From positions 1-52,178 of the forward strand of contig JANWIJ010000072.1 of assembly GCA_025449935.1 (NCBI GenBank): a stretch of 52,178 nucleotides of DNA, in the 5' to 3' direction. The DNA is from Chitinophagaceae bacterium. GTDB lineage: Bacteria > Bacteroidota > Bacteroidia > Chitinophagales > Chitinophagaceae. The position numbers and the translations under genes are program-made. Positions 31,730 through 40,914 of this stretch are shown here, piece by piece (position 1 is the stretch's first letter; every line of letters starts with the position of its first letter). The notes below the pieces were generated by a model that did not search any database, was not told where the DNA came from, and saw only the letters and a list, made by a program, of their open reading frames with translations.

Positions 31730-33415
31730 ATGGTTTCTTTCTTTTTTTCTAAAAAGACCTTATTTGGTAAGCTTTTTTTCCTGGGAATAGGCCTTGCCAC
31801 CTGCTCCCCGTCAAAGCAAATCCCCAAAGCGGATACAGAAACGCTGAATAACCTGAAAAGACATATACAGTACCTGTCCGACGATAAGTTAGAAGGAAGA
31901 AGGACCGGAACCCCGGGAGAGCAATTGGCAGTAGATTATATTGTCAGCCAGTTCAGGACATATGGCATTTTGCCAAAAGGAACCGAATATTATACGCAAT
32001 CATTTCTTGTAAATGACGGCAAAAAAATAGACCCGCTTACAGAACTGGTCATAAACGGCAACAGGCTGGAAACGGGGAAGGAATTTTTCCCATTTCCCTA
32101 CAGCCCGGATATGAGCCTGGAAGCATTGCCGGCAATCGCGGTGCAGGAGGCTGAAATGCCATGGTTTTTTGACCTGAAAGAAACACTGGAAGAAAATAAA
32201 ACCAATCCACACTTCGATCTCCACGACTATATCCGGATCAATTCAAAAAAATCAAAAGACAGGGGTGCCTCGGCGGTCATTCTGTATAACAGCTCAGCGA
32301 TTGATGATAAGCTGGTGTTCGAGGGAAAAGACCGGTCAGAGCAGCTCACTATCCCGGTGCTGTATGTAGCGAAAGCAGCAGCGCAAAAATATTTTAACGA
32401 TAAAGCAGCGAGCCTGAACATAAAACTGCGGGTAAGTATTGGTCAGAAAAACAGGATCGGTTACAATGTCATTGGGTACATTGATAACAGGGCGGCAACT
32501 ACGGTGATACTGGGCGCGCATTTTGATCACCTGGGTTACGGGGAAGACGGGAATTCCATGCTGAGGAATGCTGAACAGGCCATGATCCATAATGGTGCGG
32601 ATGATAATGCCAGCGGGACATCGGCATTGATTGAACTGGCCCGAAAATTAAAATCTTCAAAAGCCAGGAATAACAATTATCTGTTTATTGCTTTTTCCGG
32701 GGAAGAGCTGGGATTGTTCGGATCAAAATATTTTACCGAAAATCCCACTATCGATCTGAAGCAGGTGAATTACATGATTAATATGGATATGGTTGGCCGG
32801 CTGAATGACAGTTCCAAAGCGGTAACCGTTGGCGGCTATGGAACATCGCCTGCCTGGAGCGAATATTATCTGGCACCAGCTTTAACCGGGAAAAGACAGG
32901 ACCTGCAATTCAAGAAAGACAGCAGTGGCACCGGCCCCAGCGACCATACCTCTTTTTACCGGAAAGATATTCCCGTGCTTTTTTTCTTTACGGGACTGCA
33001 CACAGACTATCATAAACCAACTGATGATGCGGATAAAATTAATTATGCCGGGGAACAGGCGATTATTATGCATATATATAACCTGGTTGAATCATTGAAT
33101 GACAGGGGCAAACTGGCTTTTTTGAAAACAAGGGAATCGCAGACAACTACCTCTGCAAGATTTAGTGTTTCCATGGGTATCATGCCGGATTATACTTATG
33201 CAGGTACGGGTGTCAGGGCCGATGGGGTTACGGAAGGCAAGCCGGCGCAAAAGGCCGGGTTGAAAGCAGGAGATATTATTACCGAATTGGGCGGCAACAG
33301 CATTTCTTCACTCGAAACCTACATGCAGGCGTTGGGGAAATTTAAAAAGGGAGACAGGGCCAATGTAAAATTCAAAAGAGGAAATGAGACCCTGGAAGCA
33401 ATCGTTGAATTTTAA
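31730..33415 (+). CDS. M28 family metallopeptidase with C-terminal PDZ domain
   Basis: Using ATG 31730 the protein has 561 residues and begins MVSFFFSKKTLFGKLFFLG, a signal peptide ending in GLATC, a possible lipoprotein site. ATG 31670 adds twenty polar residues, and a TACCTTTG -7-like box (31702-31709) lies between the two starts, favouring the later one. The catalytic part has GAHFDHLGYG, NGADDNASGTSALIELAR, FSGEELGLFGSKYF, INMDMVGR and the last metal His in FFFTGLHTDYHKPTDD. A protease-associated-type insert precedes it. Residues from about 480 form a PDZ domain (AQKAGLKAGDIITELGG). It probably degrades peptides in the periplasm or at the surface. Confidence 0.9.
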   Translation: MVSFFFSKKTLFGKLFFLGIGLATCSPSKQIPKADTETLNNLKRHIQYLSDDKLEGRRTGTPGEQLAVDYIVSQFRTYGILPKGTEYYTQSFLVNDGKKIDPLTELVINGNRLETGKEFFPFPYSPDMSLEALPAIAVQEAEMPWFFDLKETLEENKTNPHFDLHDYIRINSKKSKDRGASAVILYNSSAIDDKLVFEGKDRSEQLTIPVLYVAKAAAQKYFNDKAASLNIKLRVSIGQKNRIGYNVIGYIDNRAATTVILGAHFDHLGYGEDGNSMLRNAEQAMIHNGADDNASGTSALIELARKLKSSKARNNNYLFIAFSGEELGLFGSKYFTENPTIDLKQVNYMINMDMVGRLNDSSKAVTVGGYGTSPAWSEYYLAPALTGKRQDLQFKKDSSGTGPSDHTSFYRKDIPVLFFFTGLHTDYHKPTDDADKINYAGEQAIIMHIYNLVESLNDRGKLAFLKTRESQTTTSARFSVSMGIMPDYTYAGTGVRADGVTEGKPAQKAGLKAGDIITELGGNSISSLETYMQALGKFKKGDRANVKFKRGNETLEAIVEF

Positions 33416-33454
33416 GATGTAATTTGTAAAAAGCCTGCCAGGCAGGATATTATT

Positions 33455-33901
33455 ATGGCAGAACGCAGTACAAAATTATTGCTGGATAATAAGGAAATGA
33501 TCGGGAGCTTTTTTGAAGACGCCCGGCTGCTTGGCATCATGGCGCCCGTGAAGGATTACCAGTTTTGCTGGCACCTGAACAGTTCACTGGGGATGGATTT
33601 CCGGATCAATGATATCGAGATACAGCGAACCAATAAAAAGCGAAACTATTTTTTCGCCGTCTATGAATACAATGAACCAGCCGGTTCATTAACCCATTAT
33701 GTGTACAACAACCAGTTTGACGGCGAATACCTGTTACCGGAATTCCGGCATCTTGATTTTTTATGGCTGATGAAAGGCGACGAGGTTTCTGATGAATCAT
33801 TGCAGCAGACTATTCACACCATCAAAGCCATCAACAATGTGCAACTGGTGGTTGAGCTGAAAGCGGAGAAAATTAAGAACAAGGAAAACCTGGTTTTTTA
33901 A
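33455..33901 (+). CDS. IPExxxVDY family protein
   Basis: A 148-residue protein without signal peptide. The segment LLPEFRHLDFLWLM corresponds to the IPExxxVDY motif that names this small Bacteroidota family, and the early MAPVKDYQFCWHLNSSLGMDF fits its N-terminal part. No function is known; members are often found near core metabolic or cell-division genes. It lies between the M28 peptidase gene and the pterin dehydratase gene, 15 bp before the latter, so it is probably co-transcribed. The intergenic stretch before it carries the small palindrome CCTGCCAGGCAGG (about 33435-33447), which could be a dispersed repeat. Confidence 0.75.
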   Translation: MAERSTKLLLDNKEMIGSFFEDARLLGIMAPVKDYQFCWHLNSSLGMDFRINDIEIQRTNKKRNYFFAVYEYNEPAGSLTHYVYNNQFDGEYLLPEFRHLDFLWLMKGDEVSDESLQQTIHTIKAINNVQLVVELKAEKIKNKENLVF

Positions 33902-33916
33902 GTTAAAATCATCGTC

Positions 33917-34153
33917 ATGTGGGAAGAAAAAAATAATAAGCTGTATAAAAAATTCCAGTTCAGGAATTTCAGCGAGGCATTTGCGTTTATGACAAGGGTG
34001 GCTATTGAGGCGGAAAAAATGGATCACCATCCTTTATGGACCAATGTTTATAATACGGTCGAATTGTGGTTAAGCACACATGATGCTGGAGACATTGTAA
34101 CAGAGAAGGACCGAAAACTGGCAAAAAAAATTGATGCAATCACCGAAAGCTGA
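33917..34153 (+). CDS. Pterin-4a-carbinolamine dehydratase
   Basis: A 78-residue protein of the DCoH/PCD family. It has the motif [22 protein letters not shown], with the paired His residues of the active site, followed by [21 protein letters not shown]. The second His of the usual H-H-x3-W is present and the THDAGG motif reads THDAGD. It dehydrates 4a-hydroxytetrahydrobiopterin after aromatic amino acid hydroxylation, in the cytoplasm. It follows the IPExxxVDY gene after 15 bp. No phenylalanine hydroxylase is in this window. Confidence 0.9.
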   Translation: MWEEKNNKLYKKFQFRNFSEAFAFMTRVAIEAEKMDHHPLWTNVYNTVELWLSTHDAGDIVTEKDRKLAKKIDAITES

Positions 34154-34244
34154 TTTTAGGATTCACGGGTCCGGGTAGAGGGGCCTGAATAGTGTAAATC
34201 TGCATTCCGCCAAAACACACACACTGCCCATCGCAGCTACTATA

Positions 34245-35156
34245 TTGATGGTTCGGCCGGCCGCCTTTGGTTTCAATGAAGAAACCGCGGCCAACAATTA
34301 TTTCCAATCGAATCCTGCCATCCAAAAAGACAAACTCCAGCAAAAGGCATTGGCAGAATTTGACAACATGGTTAACGTATTGCAATCTCATGAAATCGAC
34401 GTATGGGTGATAGAAGATACCGTGGAACCCCCAAAACCAGACGCTATTTTCCCCAACAACTGGCTCAGCACTTCCCCGGCAGGAATTATTGCGGTTTTCC
34501 CGATGTATGCACGCAACCGCCGCGCAGAAAAAAGAGATGATATCCTGCAAAAATTGTCAGAAGAATTTATCATCCGGGATGTGCAGGACTGGAGCGAATA
34601 TGAAGTGGAGGGAAGATTTTTAGAAGGAACCGGCAGCATGGTGATCGACCATGAGCACAAAATGATTTATGCGTCGGTCTCCGAAAGAACCAATCTTTCG
34701 GTACTCGAAAAATTTGCCGCTACCAACAGCTACCAGGCCATTGTATTTTTGGCAACCGATAAGAATGGCCAACCTGTTTATCACACGAATGTGGTGATGG
34801 CGCTGGGAGAAAGCTTTTGTGTGTTATGTGAAGAAGCGATTGAGGAAGAATGGGAGCTGATTGCAGTAAGACAATTACTTGAGTCCACCGGTCATGCCAT
34901 TATTGCTATCTCCCGTGACCAGATGCACCGGTTTGCAGGAAACATGCTGGAACTGAAGAACAGGAAAGAAGAGAAATTCCTGGTGCTCAGCCAAACTGCT
35001 TATGATTCATTAAGAAAAGAGCAAATCGAAATGCTGGAAGCCTATGCCAGGCTGCTGCCCATTGCCGTACCCGTAATCGAGGAAGTTGAAGGCGGCAGCG
35101 TAAGATGTATGATGGCCGAAATATTCTTAGAAAAAAGATCTAGGGCTTCACCGTAA
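34245..35156 (+). CDS. ctlX: CtlX-like amidinotransferase-fold hydrolase (citrulline/arginine)
   Basis: A protein of about 303 residues of the guanidine-modifying fold. It has MVRPAAFGFNEETAANNYFQ (split reading), VIEDTVEPPKPDAIFPNNW with the acidic substrate site, EGRFLEGTGSMVIDH, YHTNVVMALGESFCV with the catalytic His, and GGSVRCMMAEIF with the nucleophilic Cys near the C-terminus. The family includes citrulline utilisation hydrolases and arginine deiminase relatives. The start is odd. The first strand of homologues begins before the in-frame ATG 34248, where only TTG 34245, CTG 34224 or ATC 34230 exist. It overlaps the convergent selD gene by 17 bp. The exact substrate is uncertain. Confidence 0.8.
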   Translation: MMVRPAAFGFNEETAANNYFQSNPAIQKDKLQQKALAEFDNMVNVLQSHEIDVWVIEDTVEPPKPDAIFPNNWLSTSPAGIIAVFPMYARNRRAEKRDDILQKLSEEFIIRDVQDWSEYEVEGRFLEGTGSMVIDHEHKMIYASVSERTNLSVLEKFAATNSYQAIVFLATDKNGQPVYHTNVVMALGESFCVLCEEAIEEEWELIAVRQLLESTGHAIIAISRDQMHRFAGNMLELKNRKEEKFLVLSQTAYDSLRKEQIEMLEAYARLLPIAVPVIEEVEGGSVRCMMAEIFLEKRSRASP

Positions 35157-36219
35157 CAATTTTTTCATTCTTATTTATCATGCGCCCTACAGGCTCCGTG
35201 TGAAGTTCCATATTTTCCTTTTGCAAAATTTCTTTCACCTCCCCGATGTTAGCTGGCTTTACACTGACCAGTAGCCCCCCGTTCGTCTGCGGATCGGGTA
35301 GAAGTGTAAAAGCTTCCATTACATTCACCCCTTTTTCAAATTTTACTTTATCGCTGTAGCTGCTCCAGTTTCGGGTGGTGGCATCGGGGAAAATGCGCTG
35401 GCTGATGTAATCTTTCACTCCGGCAGCGACGGGTATTTTGTCATAATATATTTCTGAACTCAGCCCGCTCCCCTCCGCCATTTCGATCAGGTGACCCAGC
35501 AAACCAAAACCGGTAACATCGGTCATGGCAGTTACAGCTTCCAGCTTCCCCAGTTCTTCCCCGACTTTGTTAAGTGCGGTCATCTGCCCGATCATTACGG
35601 CCAGGTGTTCTTCTTTCAACAACCCCCTTTTCTGGGCAGTAGATAGAATACCAACGCCAAGCGGTTTTGTGATGAATATATAATCTCCCTCCTGTGCGGT
35701 GTTATTCTTCTTTAAATGATCAACCGGTACAATTCCTGTTACTGCCAATCCAAAAATTGGTTCAGTCGAATCTATGCTGTGTCCCCCGGCTAGTGGAATA
35801 CCCGCTTCGTGGCAAATGCTTCTTCCGCCTTCAATAACTTTTTGCGCCAGCTCAACAGGCATTTTTTCTACCGGCCAGCCCAGTATGGCAATCGCCACCA
35901 GGGGCTTCCCGCCCATTGCATACACATCGCTGATGGAGTTGGCAGCTGCAATTCTTCCAAAATCGAAGGCATCATCCACAACCGGCATAAAGAAATCGGT
36001 CGTCGATACCAGGGCCATGCCATTTCCGAGATCATACACGGCTGCATCATCTTTGCTGTGATAACCTACCAGTAATTTGTTGTTGTTGGGTAAAACCAGG
36101 CCGCTTTTTAAAATTTCATCTAAAACCCGGGGGGCAATCTTACAGCCGCAGCCGGCACCACGGGAATATTGGGTGAGTTTTATGGGACTTGTGTTTACAA
36201 GCCCTGAGTCTTGAATCAT
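35140..36219 (-). CDS. selD: Selenide, water dikinase
   Basis: A 359-residue PurM-like protein. The active-site loop is RGAGCGCKIAP, with Cys24, Cys26 and Lys27, equal to the Cys17-Lys20 pair of E. coli. The Sec version is not used; the catalytic residue is Cys. Further signatures are AVYDLGNGMALVSTTDFFMP, RIAAANSISDVYAMGG and TDVTGFGLLGHL. It makes selenophosphate from selenide and ATP. The leftward order mnmH, a secreted protein, selD suggests the tRNA 2-selenouridine branch. No selA, selB or selenocysteine gene is in the window. It is convergent with ctlX. Confidence 0.95.
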   Translation of the reverse strand: MIQDSGLVNTSPIKLTQYSRGAGCGCKIAPRVLDEILKSGLVLPNNNKLLVGYHSKDDAAVYDLGNGMALVSTTDFFMPVVDDAFDFGRIAAANSISDVYAMGGKPLVAIAILGWPVEKMPVELAQKVIEGGRSICHEAGIPLAGGHSIDSTEPIFGLAVTGIVPVDHLKKNNTAQEGDYIFITKPLGVGILSTAQKRGLLKEEHLAVMIGQMTALNKVGEELGKLEAVTAMTDVTGFGLLGHLIEMAEGSGLSSEIYYDKIPVAAGVKDYISQRIFPDATTRNWSSYSDKVKFEKGVNVMEAFTLLPDPQTNGGLLVSVKPANIGEVKEILQKENMELHTEPVGRMINKNEKIVTVKP

Positions 36220-36238
36220 TCAGCAAATCTCGGGAAAA

Positions 36239-37876
36239 CTATTTCTTTCTTCTGAATACTACGCCGGCATTCTTCTGGTAGTCGGCACTGAAACGGAGAT
36301 TGTAAACATCATTCCCGTCACGAACCACCAGTAAGCCTGTATTAGGAGGATATTGTCCAAGGTTTTCCGCGAACAGCACCAGCGTGAACTCATCGTCTTT
36401 GCCCGGCTTCAGGTAAATGGTTTTTTTAATGGCACTGGCTTTTAACCCTTGTTTGGCAAGAATCACTTCCCCATTCATAAACACACTCACCGTATCACCG
36501 TCTATCACCCCATTATCATAAAGAGAGATAACAAGACTGTCTCCTTTAAAATTCACCTCCTGGGTGAATTCAGATTTCCTTCCTTCGACCACAGCGGCAT
36601 TTTCGGTTATATCCGCTTTCATAGCTTCGGGCTTTACAGCTATAGCTACCGTTTTGTTTGCAACATCATTTTTGTCTGTACCTGGAACCGGGGTTGTATT
36701 CGATTTGACCGGGACCGTACTGGCTATGTCTTCGCTGCCGGATACGGCCGTTGTTTTTTGTGGGCCGGGATTGGAGACCGTATTCTTCGCTTCCGTATTA
36801 TTTTTTGCTGGCGGTTGTTTGGTAAAGGAAGGTTTTTGCCCAGCTATATTACTTAAAGTATCATTTTTAAGAACAGTTTTTCCGCGGCTTTCAGGTTTTA
36901 TTTCGTTCCGCGCGGTCACAGGATCATTTTTCTTTAGTTCACTTACTTGTTGTTCAGTCATCGTGTTATTCGCCTGGATTTTTTCGGCCGGCCGGGTGTT
37001 CACCGCAACAGTATTGGCCGTAACAGGCTTCGTCGTTGATTTTGGTAAATCAGTAACTGGTTTTTTTACTGCGTCAGGCTTTTCATCTTCCGTCCTCGCG
37101 GTCTCTTCCCGTGTTTCGGCTATCGGTAAAGGCGGCCCTGTTTTTTTTGTATCCGTGATTGTTGCAGCAATTGCCGGGTCTACATCGGTCCGTTGCTTGC
37201 TGGTCTGCGGTTTAACTGCCAGGCTTTCCGTATTGTTTTTGAGTTGATCAGCTGCAGGACTTTTTGCAACAGCTGCGATTGTATTTTCGGGGCTGACTAC
37301 TTTTACTACCGGGATACTTTCCTTTCTTTCCTTATAGAAAGCTACTTTGTCAGCCAGGTTGAGCTCCTCGAGGTGAGGGAAAATTTTGGAGGCGTTCAGG
37401 TCTTTTTCTACGGAAAGATCAACTTTACCGGTGACGGCATAATATTTCTTTGTCGCATTTGTTTTCCAGGTACCAGCCAGGTACCAGGTACTGTCAGTTT
37501 GGTTGCGGAGAAATGTGCTGGTAACTTTTATTCCTTTATCCAGCTTTCCACGGAAATTATAAGAAATGATCTCGTCGTCGCTCACTTCGCATCTGTCACC
37601 CTCGATGATACCTTTCACTCTTTTTACAATATAGTACAACGTATCATTTACAATGAACTCGCTCCGGGAATAGCCATATACCTTGCCCCTGTATTCCGTC
37701 AAAACGATCTCAAATGACTGGTCTTTCCTGACCGTACTGCTGTCATTACTTAAAGTGCCCACCCATAAACCGGTAAGACTTTGGGCAAAGAAGAAAAGAG
37801 GGAATAGCAGGAAAAAAGCCAGGAGACTAAGGCTTTTAAGTTTGGTATTCAGTTTGGGTTGCAAGAAGGCTGGCAT
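36239..37876 (-). CDS. Secreted protein with long Thr/Pro/Lys/Asn-rich linker, function unknown
   Basis: A 545-residue protein with a signal peptide (LKSLSLLAFFLLFPLFFFAQS, counted without its first residue). A folded N-terminal part (35-180) has GLWVGTLSNDSSTVRKDQS, YYIVKRVKGIIEGD and STWYLAGTWK. Residues about 200-430 form a low-complexity linker of Lys, Thr, Pro, Val and Asn. A C-terminal beta domain has SLVISLYDNGVIDGDTVSVF and EFTLVLFAENLGQYPPNTG. It probably spans or anchors at the cell surface. I do not know the function. Its first 41 bp overlap the end of mnmH, and it ends 19 bp before selD, so it is embedded in the selenium gene pair. Confidence 0.72.
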   Translation of the reverse strand: MPAFLQPKLNTKLKSLSLLAFFLLFPLFFFAQSLTGLWVGTLSNDSSTVRKDQSFEIVLTEYRGKVYGYSRSEFIVNDTLYYIVKRVKGIIEGDRCEVSDDEIISYNFRGKLDKGIKVTSTFLRNQTDSTWYLAGTWKTNATKKYYAVTGKVDLSVEKDLNASKIFPHLEELNLADKVAFYKERKESIPVVKVVSPENTIAAVAKSPAADQLKNNTESLAVKPQTSKQRTDVDPAIAATITDTKKTGPPLPIAETREETARTEDEKPDAVKKPVTDLPKSTTKPVTANTVAVNTRPAEKIQANNTMTEQQVSELKKNDPVTARNEIKPESRGKTVLKNDTLSNIAGQKPSFTKQPPAKNNTEAKNTVSNPGPQKTTAVSGSEDIASTVPVKSNTTPVPGTDKNDVANKTVAIAVKPEAMKADITENAAVVEGRKSEFTQEVNFKGDSLVISLYDNGVIDGDTVSVFMNGEVILAKQGLKASAIKKTIYLKPGKDDEFTLVLFAENLGQYPPNTGLLVVRDGNDVYNLRFSADYQKNAGVVFRRKK

Positions 37877-38906
37877 TTTCAGGGGTTACGGATTTACAAA
37901 CTACAGTATGTAATAACGAATTTACCCCTTCCCGATTGTGTAATCCTTTCAAATAATACTTGTCGTAGTATTTCAGTAAAATCTCGAAACTTTCGCTGAT
38001 TTTGCCCTCATTTAGGAGTAAAATGGCTGTTTTTGCGTTCAAATTGCCCAATTTTTGACTTATCCGGCCGATGGCTTCAATCATCTTTAACCGGTCCAGG
38101 TTGCCGTATTCCAGTACCAGGTGTCTTATTCTTTCTTCAAAAGGGATATCCAGGAAATACAACTTCGACTCTCTCATAGATTTCCACAGGTCATGGGGAA
38201 TATTTACCAACCCGATTCGCTGGCTTTCATCCTCGAGCCAGATGGCTGAAGGACCCGGTAAAGAGGATTTTTTACTCAATTCTGCACCCAGTAAATTTTC
38301 AAACATTTCCTGTGTGGGCTGTGCCGGCATACCAATATTTCCAAATGCCGAACCCTTATGCCCTGCAATTTCTTCCAGATCTATTATCAATTCGCCTTTC
38401 TTTTCAAGCTCTTTGAGCAATTCAGTTTTTCCGGAACCCGTATATCCGCCCAGCACATTGAAAGAATGAGGAGAACGGAATGTATTTAAAACATAATGAC
38501 GGAATTTCTTGTAGCCGCCAGTGAGGGTATAAACTTTAAATCCATAAAGGTCCAGCAGCCAGGCTACGCCCGCACTCCGCATTCCTCCTCTCCAGCAATG
38601 GACGAGAACAATCCGTGGCCCCGGATGAATGGCGGAGTCCTGGATGGTAACGATTGACTCAGCCTCCTCTACCATTTTTTTCATTTTTACACCAAAGAAG
38701 TCCAGGCCGGTTTTAATTGCTTTTTCGCGGCTTTCCTGTTTGTAGGTTGTTCCGACAACTTTTCTTTCTTCATCGGAAAATAAGGGGAGATTGTGTGCGC
38801 CTGGAATATGCCCATGTTTATACTCGCCGGGGGAACGGACATCCATGACAGGATGCTGCTTTGCCATCTCAAGAAATTGTTTAATATCTATTTTTTCTAT
38901 ACCCAT
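37836..38906 (-). CDS. mnmH: tRNA 2-selenouridine(34) synthase
   Basis: A 356-residue protein joining a rhodanese domain and a P-loop domain. The rhodanese part has VMDVRSPGEYKHGHIPGA and the catalytic Cys in VHCWRGGMRSAG (Cys104). The Walker A is GYTGSGKTE (154-162). SelU/MnmH exchanges sulfur for selenium at U34 of Lys, Glu and Gln tRNAs using selenophosphate, through a geranylated intermediate. Its substrate is made by the SelD encoded 1.6 kb away in the same direction. The start lies just before a rho terminator, so it begins its own transcript. The C-terminus overlaps the next gene by 41 bp. Confidence 0.93.
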   Translation of the reverse strand: MGIEKIDIKQFLEMAKQHPVMDVRSPGEYKHGHIPGAHNLPLFSDEERKVVGTTYKQESREKAIKTGLDFFGVKMKKMVEEAESIVTIQDSAIHPGPRIVLVHCWRGGMRSAGVAWLLDLYGFKVYTLTGGYKKFRHYVLNTFRSPHSFNVLGGYTGSGKTELLKELEKKGELIIDLEEIAGHKGSAFGNIGMPAQPTQEMFENLLGAELSKKSSLPGPSAIWLEDESQRIGLVNIPHDLWKSMRESKLYFLDIPFEERIRHLVLEYGNLDRLKMIEAIGRISQKLGNLNAKTAILLLNEGKISESFEILLKYYDKYYLKGLHNREGVNSLLHTVVCKSVTPENASLLATQTEYQT

Positions 38907-38917
38907 GGAACGGTCAA

Positions 38918-38952
38918 AAATAAAAAAAGGCAGTGTTTTGCACCAGCCTTTT
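38918..38952 (-). terminator. Intrinsic terminator after rho
   Basis: AAAAGGC (38925-38931) and GCCTTTT (38946-38952) pair around an inner GTG/CAC step. Read leftward the stem is followed by a T-rich tract. It lies between the rho stop and the mnmH start. Confidence 0.7.
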
Positions 38953-38986
38953 ACTTATAATATCCATACTGTTTCAAACCCTGTAA

Positions 38987-40630
38987 TCAACGGTTCATGC
39001 TCGCCAAAAACTCTTCATTGTTCTTGGTTCCCTTCATCCGGTTCTGCAATTCCCGCATCGCTTCCTCGGTATTCATATCAGTCAGGTAAACCCTCAGCAG
39101 GTTCATTCGCTGTAATACATCCTTGTCCAGCAACAGGTCATCGCGCCGGGTAGAAGATGCCGTAAGATCGATAGCCGGGTAGATCCGTTTGTTGGAGAGT
39201 TTCCGGTCAAGCTGCAATTCCATATTTCCGGTTCCTTTGAATTCTTCAAAGATCACTTCATCCATTTTACTGCCGGTATCAACCAGGGCTGTTGCAATAA
39301 TCGTTAATGATCCACCACCTTCGATCTTGCGGGCCGCGCCGAAAAATTGTTTCGGTTTCTGCATGGCATTCGCTTCCACACCGCCGGACAACACCTTACC
39401 CGAAGCTGGGGCAACGGTATTGTGTGCCCTTGCCAGACGGGTGATGGAGTCTAATAATATCACCACATCATGACCGCACTCGACCAGCCGTTTTGCTTTT
39501 TGTAAAGCAATCGTGGAAACCTTTACGTGTTTTTCAGCCGGTTCATCAAAAGTAGAAGCGATCACTTCACCCCGGATGCTTCTTTCCATATCGGTCACCT
39601 CTTCCGGGCGTTCATCCACCAGCACCACCATCAGGTAACACTCCGGGTGATTCTCAGCTATAGCATTCGCCACCGCTTTCAGCAGCATGGTCTTACCTGT
39701 TTTTGGCTGTGCCACGATCAATCCCCGCTGACCTTTACCGATCGGTGTAAACAGGTCCATGATACGTGTTGAATAATCGGAAGGTGTTGTAAAGAGATTT
39801 AATTTCTCAAAGGGGAACAACGGAGTAAGATAATCAAAAGGTACACGGTCCCTTACTTCTTCAGGACTTTTGCCATTGATGGTATCTACTTTCAGTAACG
39901 CAAAATATTTCTCTCCTTCTTTGGGCGGACGAACAGCACCATGCACGGTATCACCTGTTTTCAAACCAAACAGCTTGATCTGTGAAGGAGAAACATATAC
40001 ATCATCAGGAGAGGACAGGTAATTATAATCCGAAGAACGTAGAAAACCATACCCGTCAGGCATCATTTCAAGAACACCTTCGCTTAGTATTACTCCATCA
40101 AATTCAATATTGAATTGCTGGTCACGGCGGGGAGGATAAAATTTATTTTGCCCCGCACCGGATGGGTTTTCTGCCGACTGCTGATTGCCTTCATTAAGAA
40201 TCACCTGGGCTAACCGGCTTTCTTCTGTTTTATTTTCTATCTCCGACTCTGTTTCGGTTGGCTGCATGTCAGCAACATCCTCAGTGATCACTTCTTTCTC
40301 ATCCGGTTTTTTACGGGTTCTTTTTACTACCGGTATTTTGTCTTCTTTTTTTGGAGGCATATGGACTCTTTTAGTAATTATTTTTTCTTCACCGCCACTT
40401 TCTACCACAGCTTCTTCACTGCTGATACCGGTGCTGGTCTTAATAATGCGTTTACGTTTCCCATCTTCGCTGGGTTTGGCGCCTTTCGAGCCGGCAATGG
40501 CCTGGCTATCCAGGATCTTATATACCAGGTCCTGTTTACCGAGTTTTTTGGCGTTGGGTATTTTGAGCTGCTCAGCAATGTCAAGCAACTCAGGAACGAG
40601 CATATCGTTCAGTTGGAGAATGTCATACAT
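38987..40630 (-). CDS. rho: Transcription termination factor Rho with enlarged N-terminal region
   Basis: A 547-residue Rho, against about 420 in E. coli. Residues 1-45 form the Rho N-terminal helix bundle ([21 protein letters not shown]). Residues about 50-170 are an added charged region rich in Lys, Glu and Asn ([19 protein letters not shown]). The RNA-binding cold-shock domain follows with [17 protein letters not shown], and then the ATPase with Walker [20 protein letters not shown] and [12 protein letters not shown]. It is a hexameric RNA-DNA helicase that ends transcription. The charged insert is typical of Bacteroidota and Actinobacteria Rho and may bind RNA or phase-separate. It is transcribed alone, away from asnS. 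Confidence 0.95.
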   Translation of the reverse strand: MYDILQLNDMLVPELLDIAEQLKIPNAKKLGKQDLVYKILDSQAIAGSKGAKPSEDGKRKRIIKTSTGISSEEAVVESGGEEKIITKRVHMPPKKEDKIPVVKRTRKKPDEKEVITEDVADMQPTETESEIENKTEESRLAQVILNEGNQQSAENPSGAGQNKFYPPRRDQQFNIEFDGVILSEGVLEMMPDGYGFLRSSDYNYLSSPDDVYVSPSQIKLFGLKTGDTVHGAVRPPKEGEKYFALLKVDTINGKSPEEVRDRVPFDYLTPLFPFEKLNLFTTPSDYSTRIMDLFTPIGKGQRGLIVAQPKTGKTMLLKAVANAIAENHPECYLMVVLVDERPEEVTDMERSIRGEVIASTFDEPAEKHVKVSTIALQKAKRLVECGHDVVILLDSITRLARAHNTVAPASGKVLSGGVEANAMQKPKQFFGAARKIEGGGSLTIIATALVDTGSKMDEVIFEEFKGTGNMELQLDRKLSNKRIYPAIDLTASSTRRDDLLLDKDVLQRMNLLRVYLTDMNTEEAMRELQNRMKGTKNNEEFLASMNR

Positions 40631-40914
40631 ACAAAAATCTTGAGGTTAATCACGACTCGCAGTCACCAATCTTAGAATCTGAAAATTTTGAGTTTATTGT
40701 TGAATGAAATTGGCGGGTAAATGTGAGCTAAATACTTGGGAGAACTATGTTTTATCAGCCTCTTTCCGCTGCAAGTATACGCCGATTTTGTCAAAACCAA
40801 AAATTTCTTGTCCAACACGCTGTGTGCAAGGGAGATGGGAGCATAAAGCAATCCCACCCGGGAAACGCAGCGTTCGCTGATGAATCTTACCTTTGCTGCT
40901 CTCAAAAAATCAAA
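40631..40914. promoter_or_regulatory. Divergent rho-asnS intergenic region, possible asnS leader
   Basis: The 284-bp gap must hold both promoters, but no clear TAnnTTTG box was found on either strand. On the asnS side two hairpins can form: TGGGA (40836-40840) with TCCCA (40852-40856), and CAGC (40868-40871) with GCTG (40876-40879). They lie 35-80 nt before the asnS start and could act as an attenuator. No T-box or riboswitch core was recognised. Confidence 0.3.

Noticed and set aside
33435-33447. CCTGCCAGGCAGG palindrome as a mobile repeat or terminator
   Set aside because: Only one copy was noticed in the window and there is no T-run. It is noted in the neighbouring gene entry but not called as a feature.
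36564-37247. A 227-codon open frame antisense to the 545-residue secreted protein
   Set aside because: It mirrors the low-complexity linker of the real gene and has Phe/Val/Ser-rich composition without a domain. It is best explained as a shadow.
40747-40914. 56-residue N-terminal extension of asnS
   Set aside because: Homologues start at the [12 protein letters not shown] region, and the extension reads through two hairpins in the rho-asnS gap.
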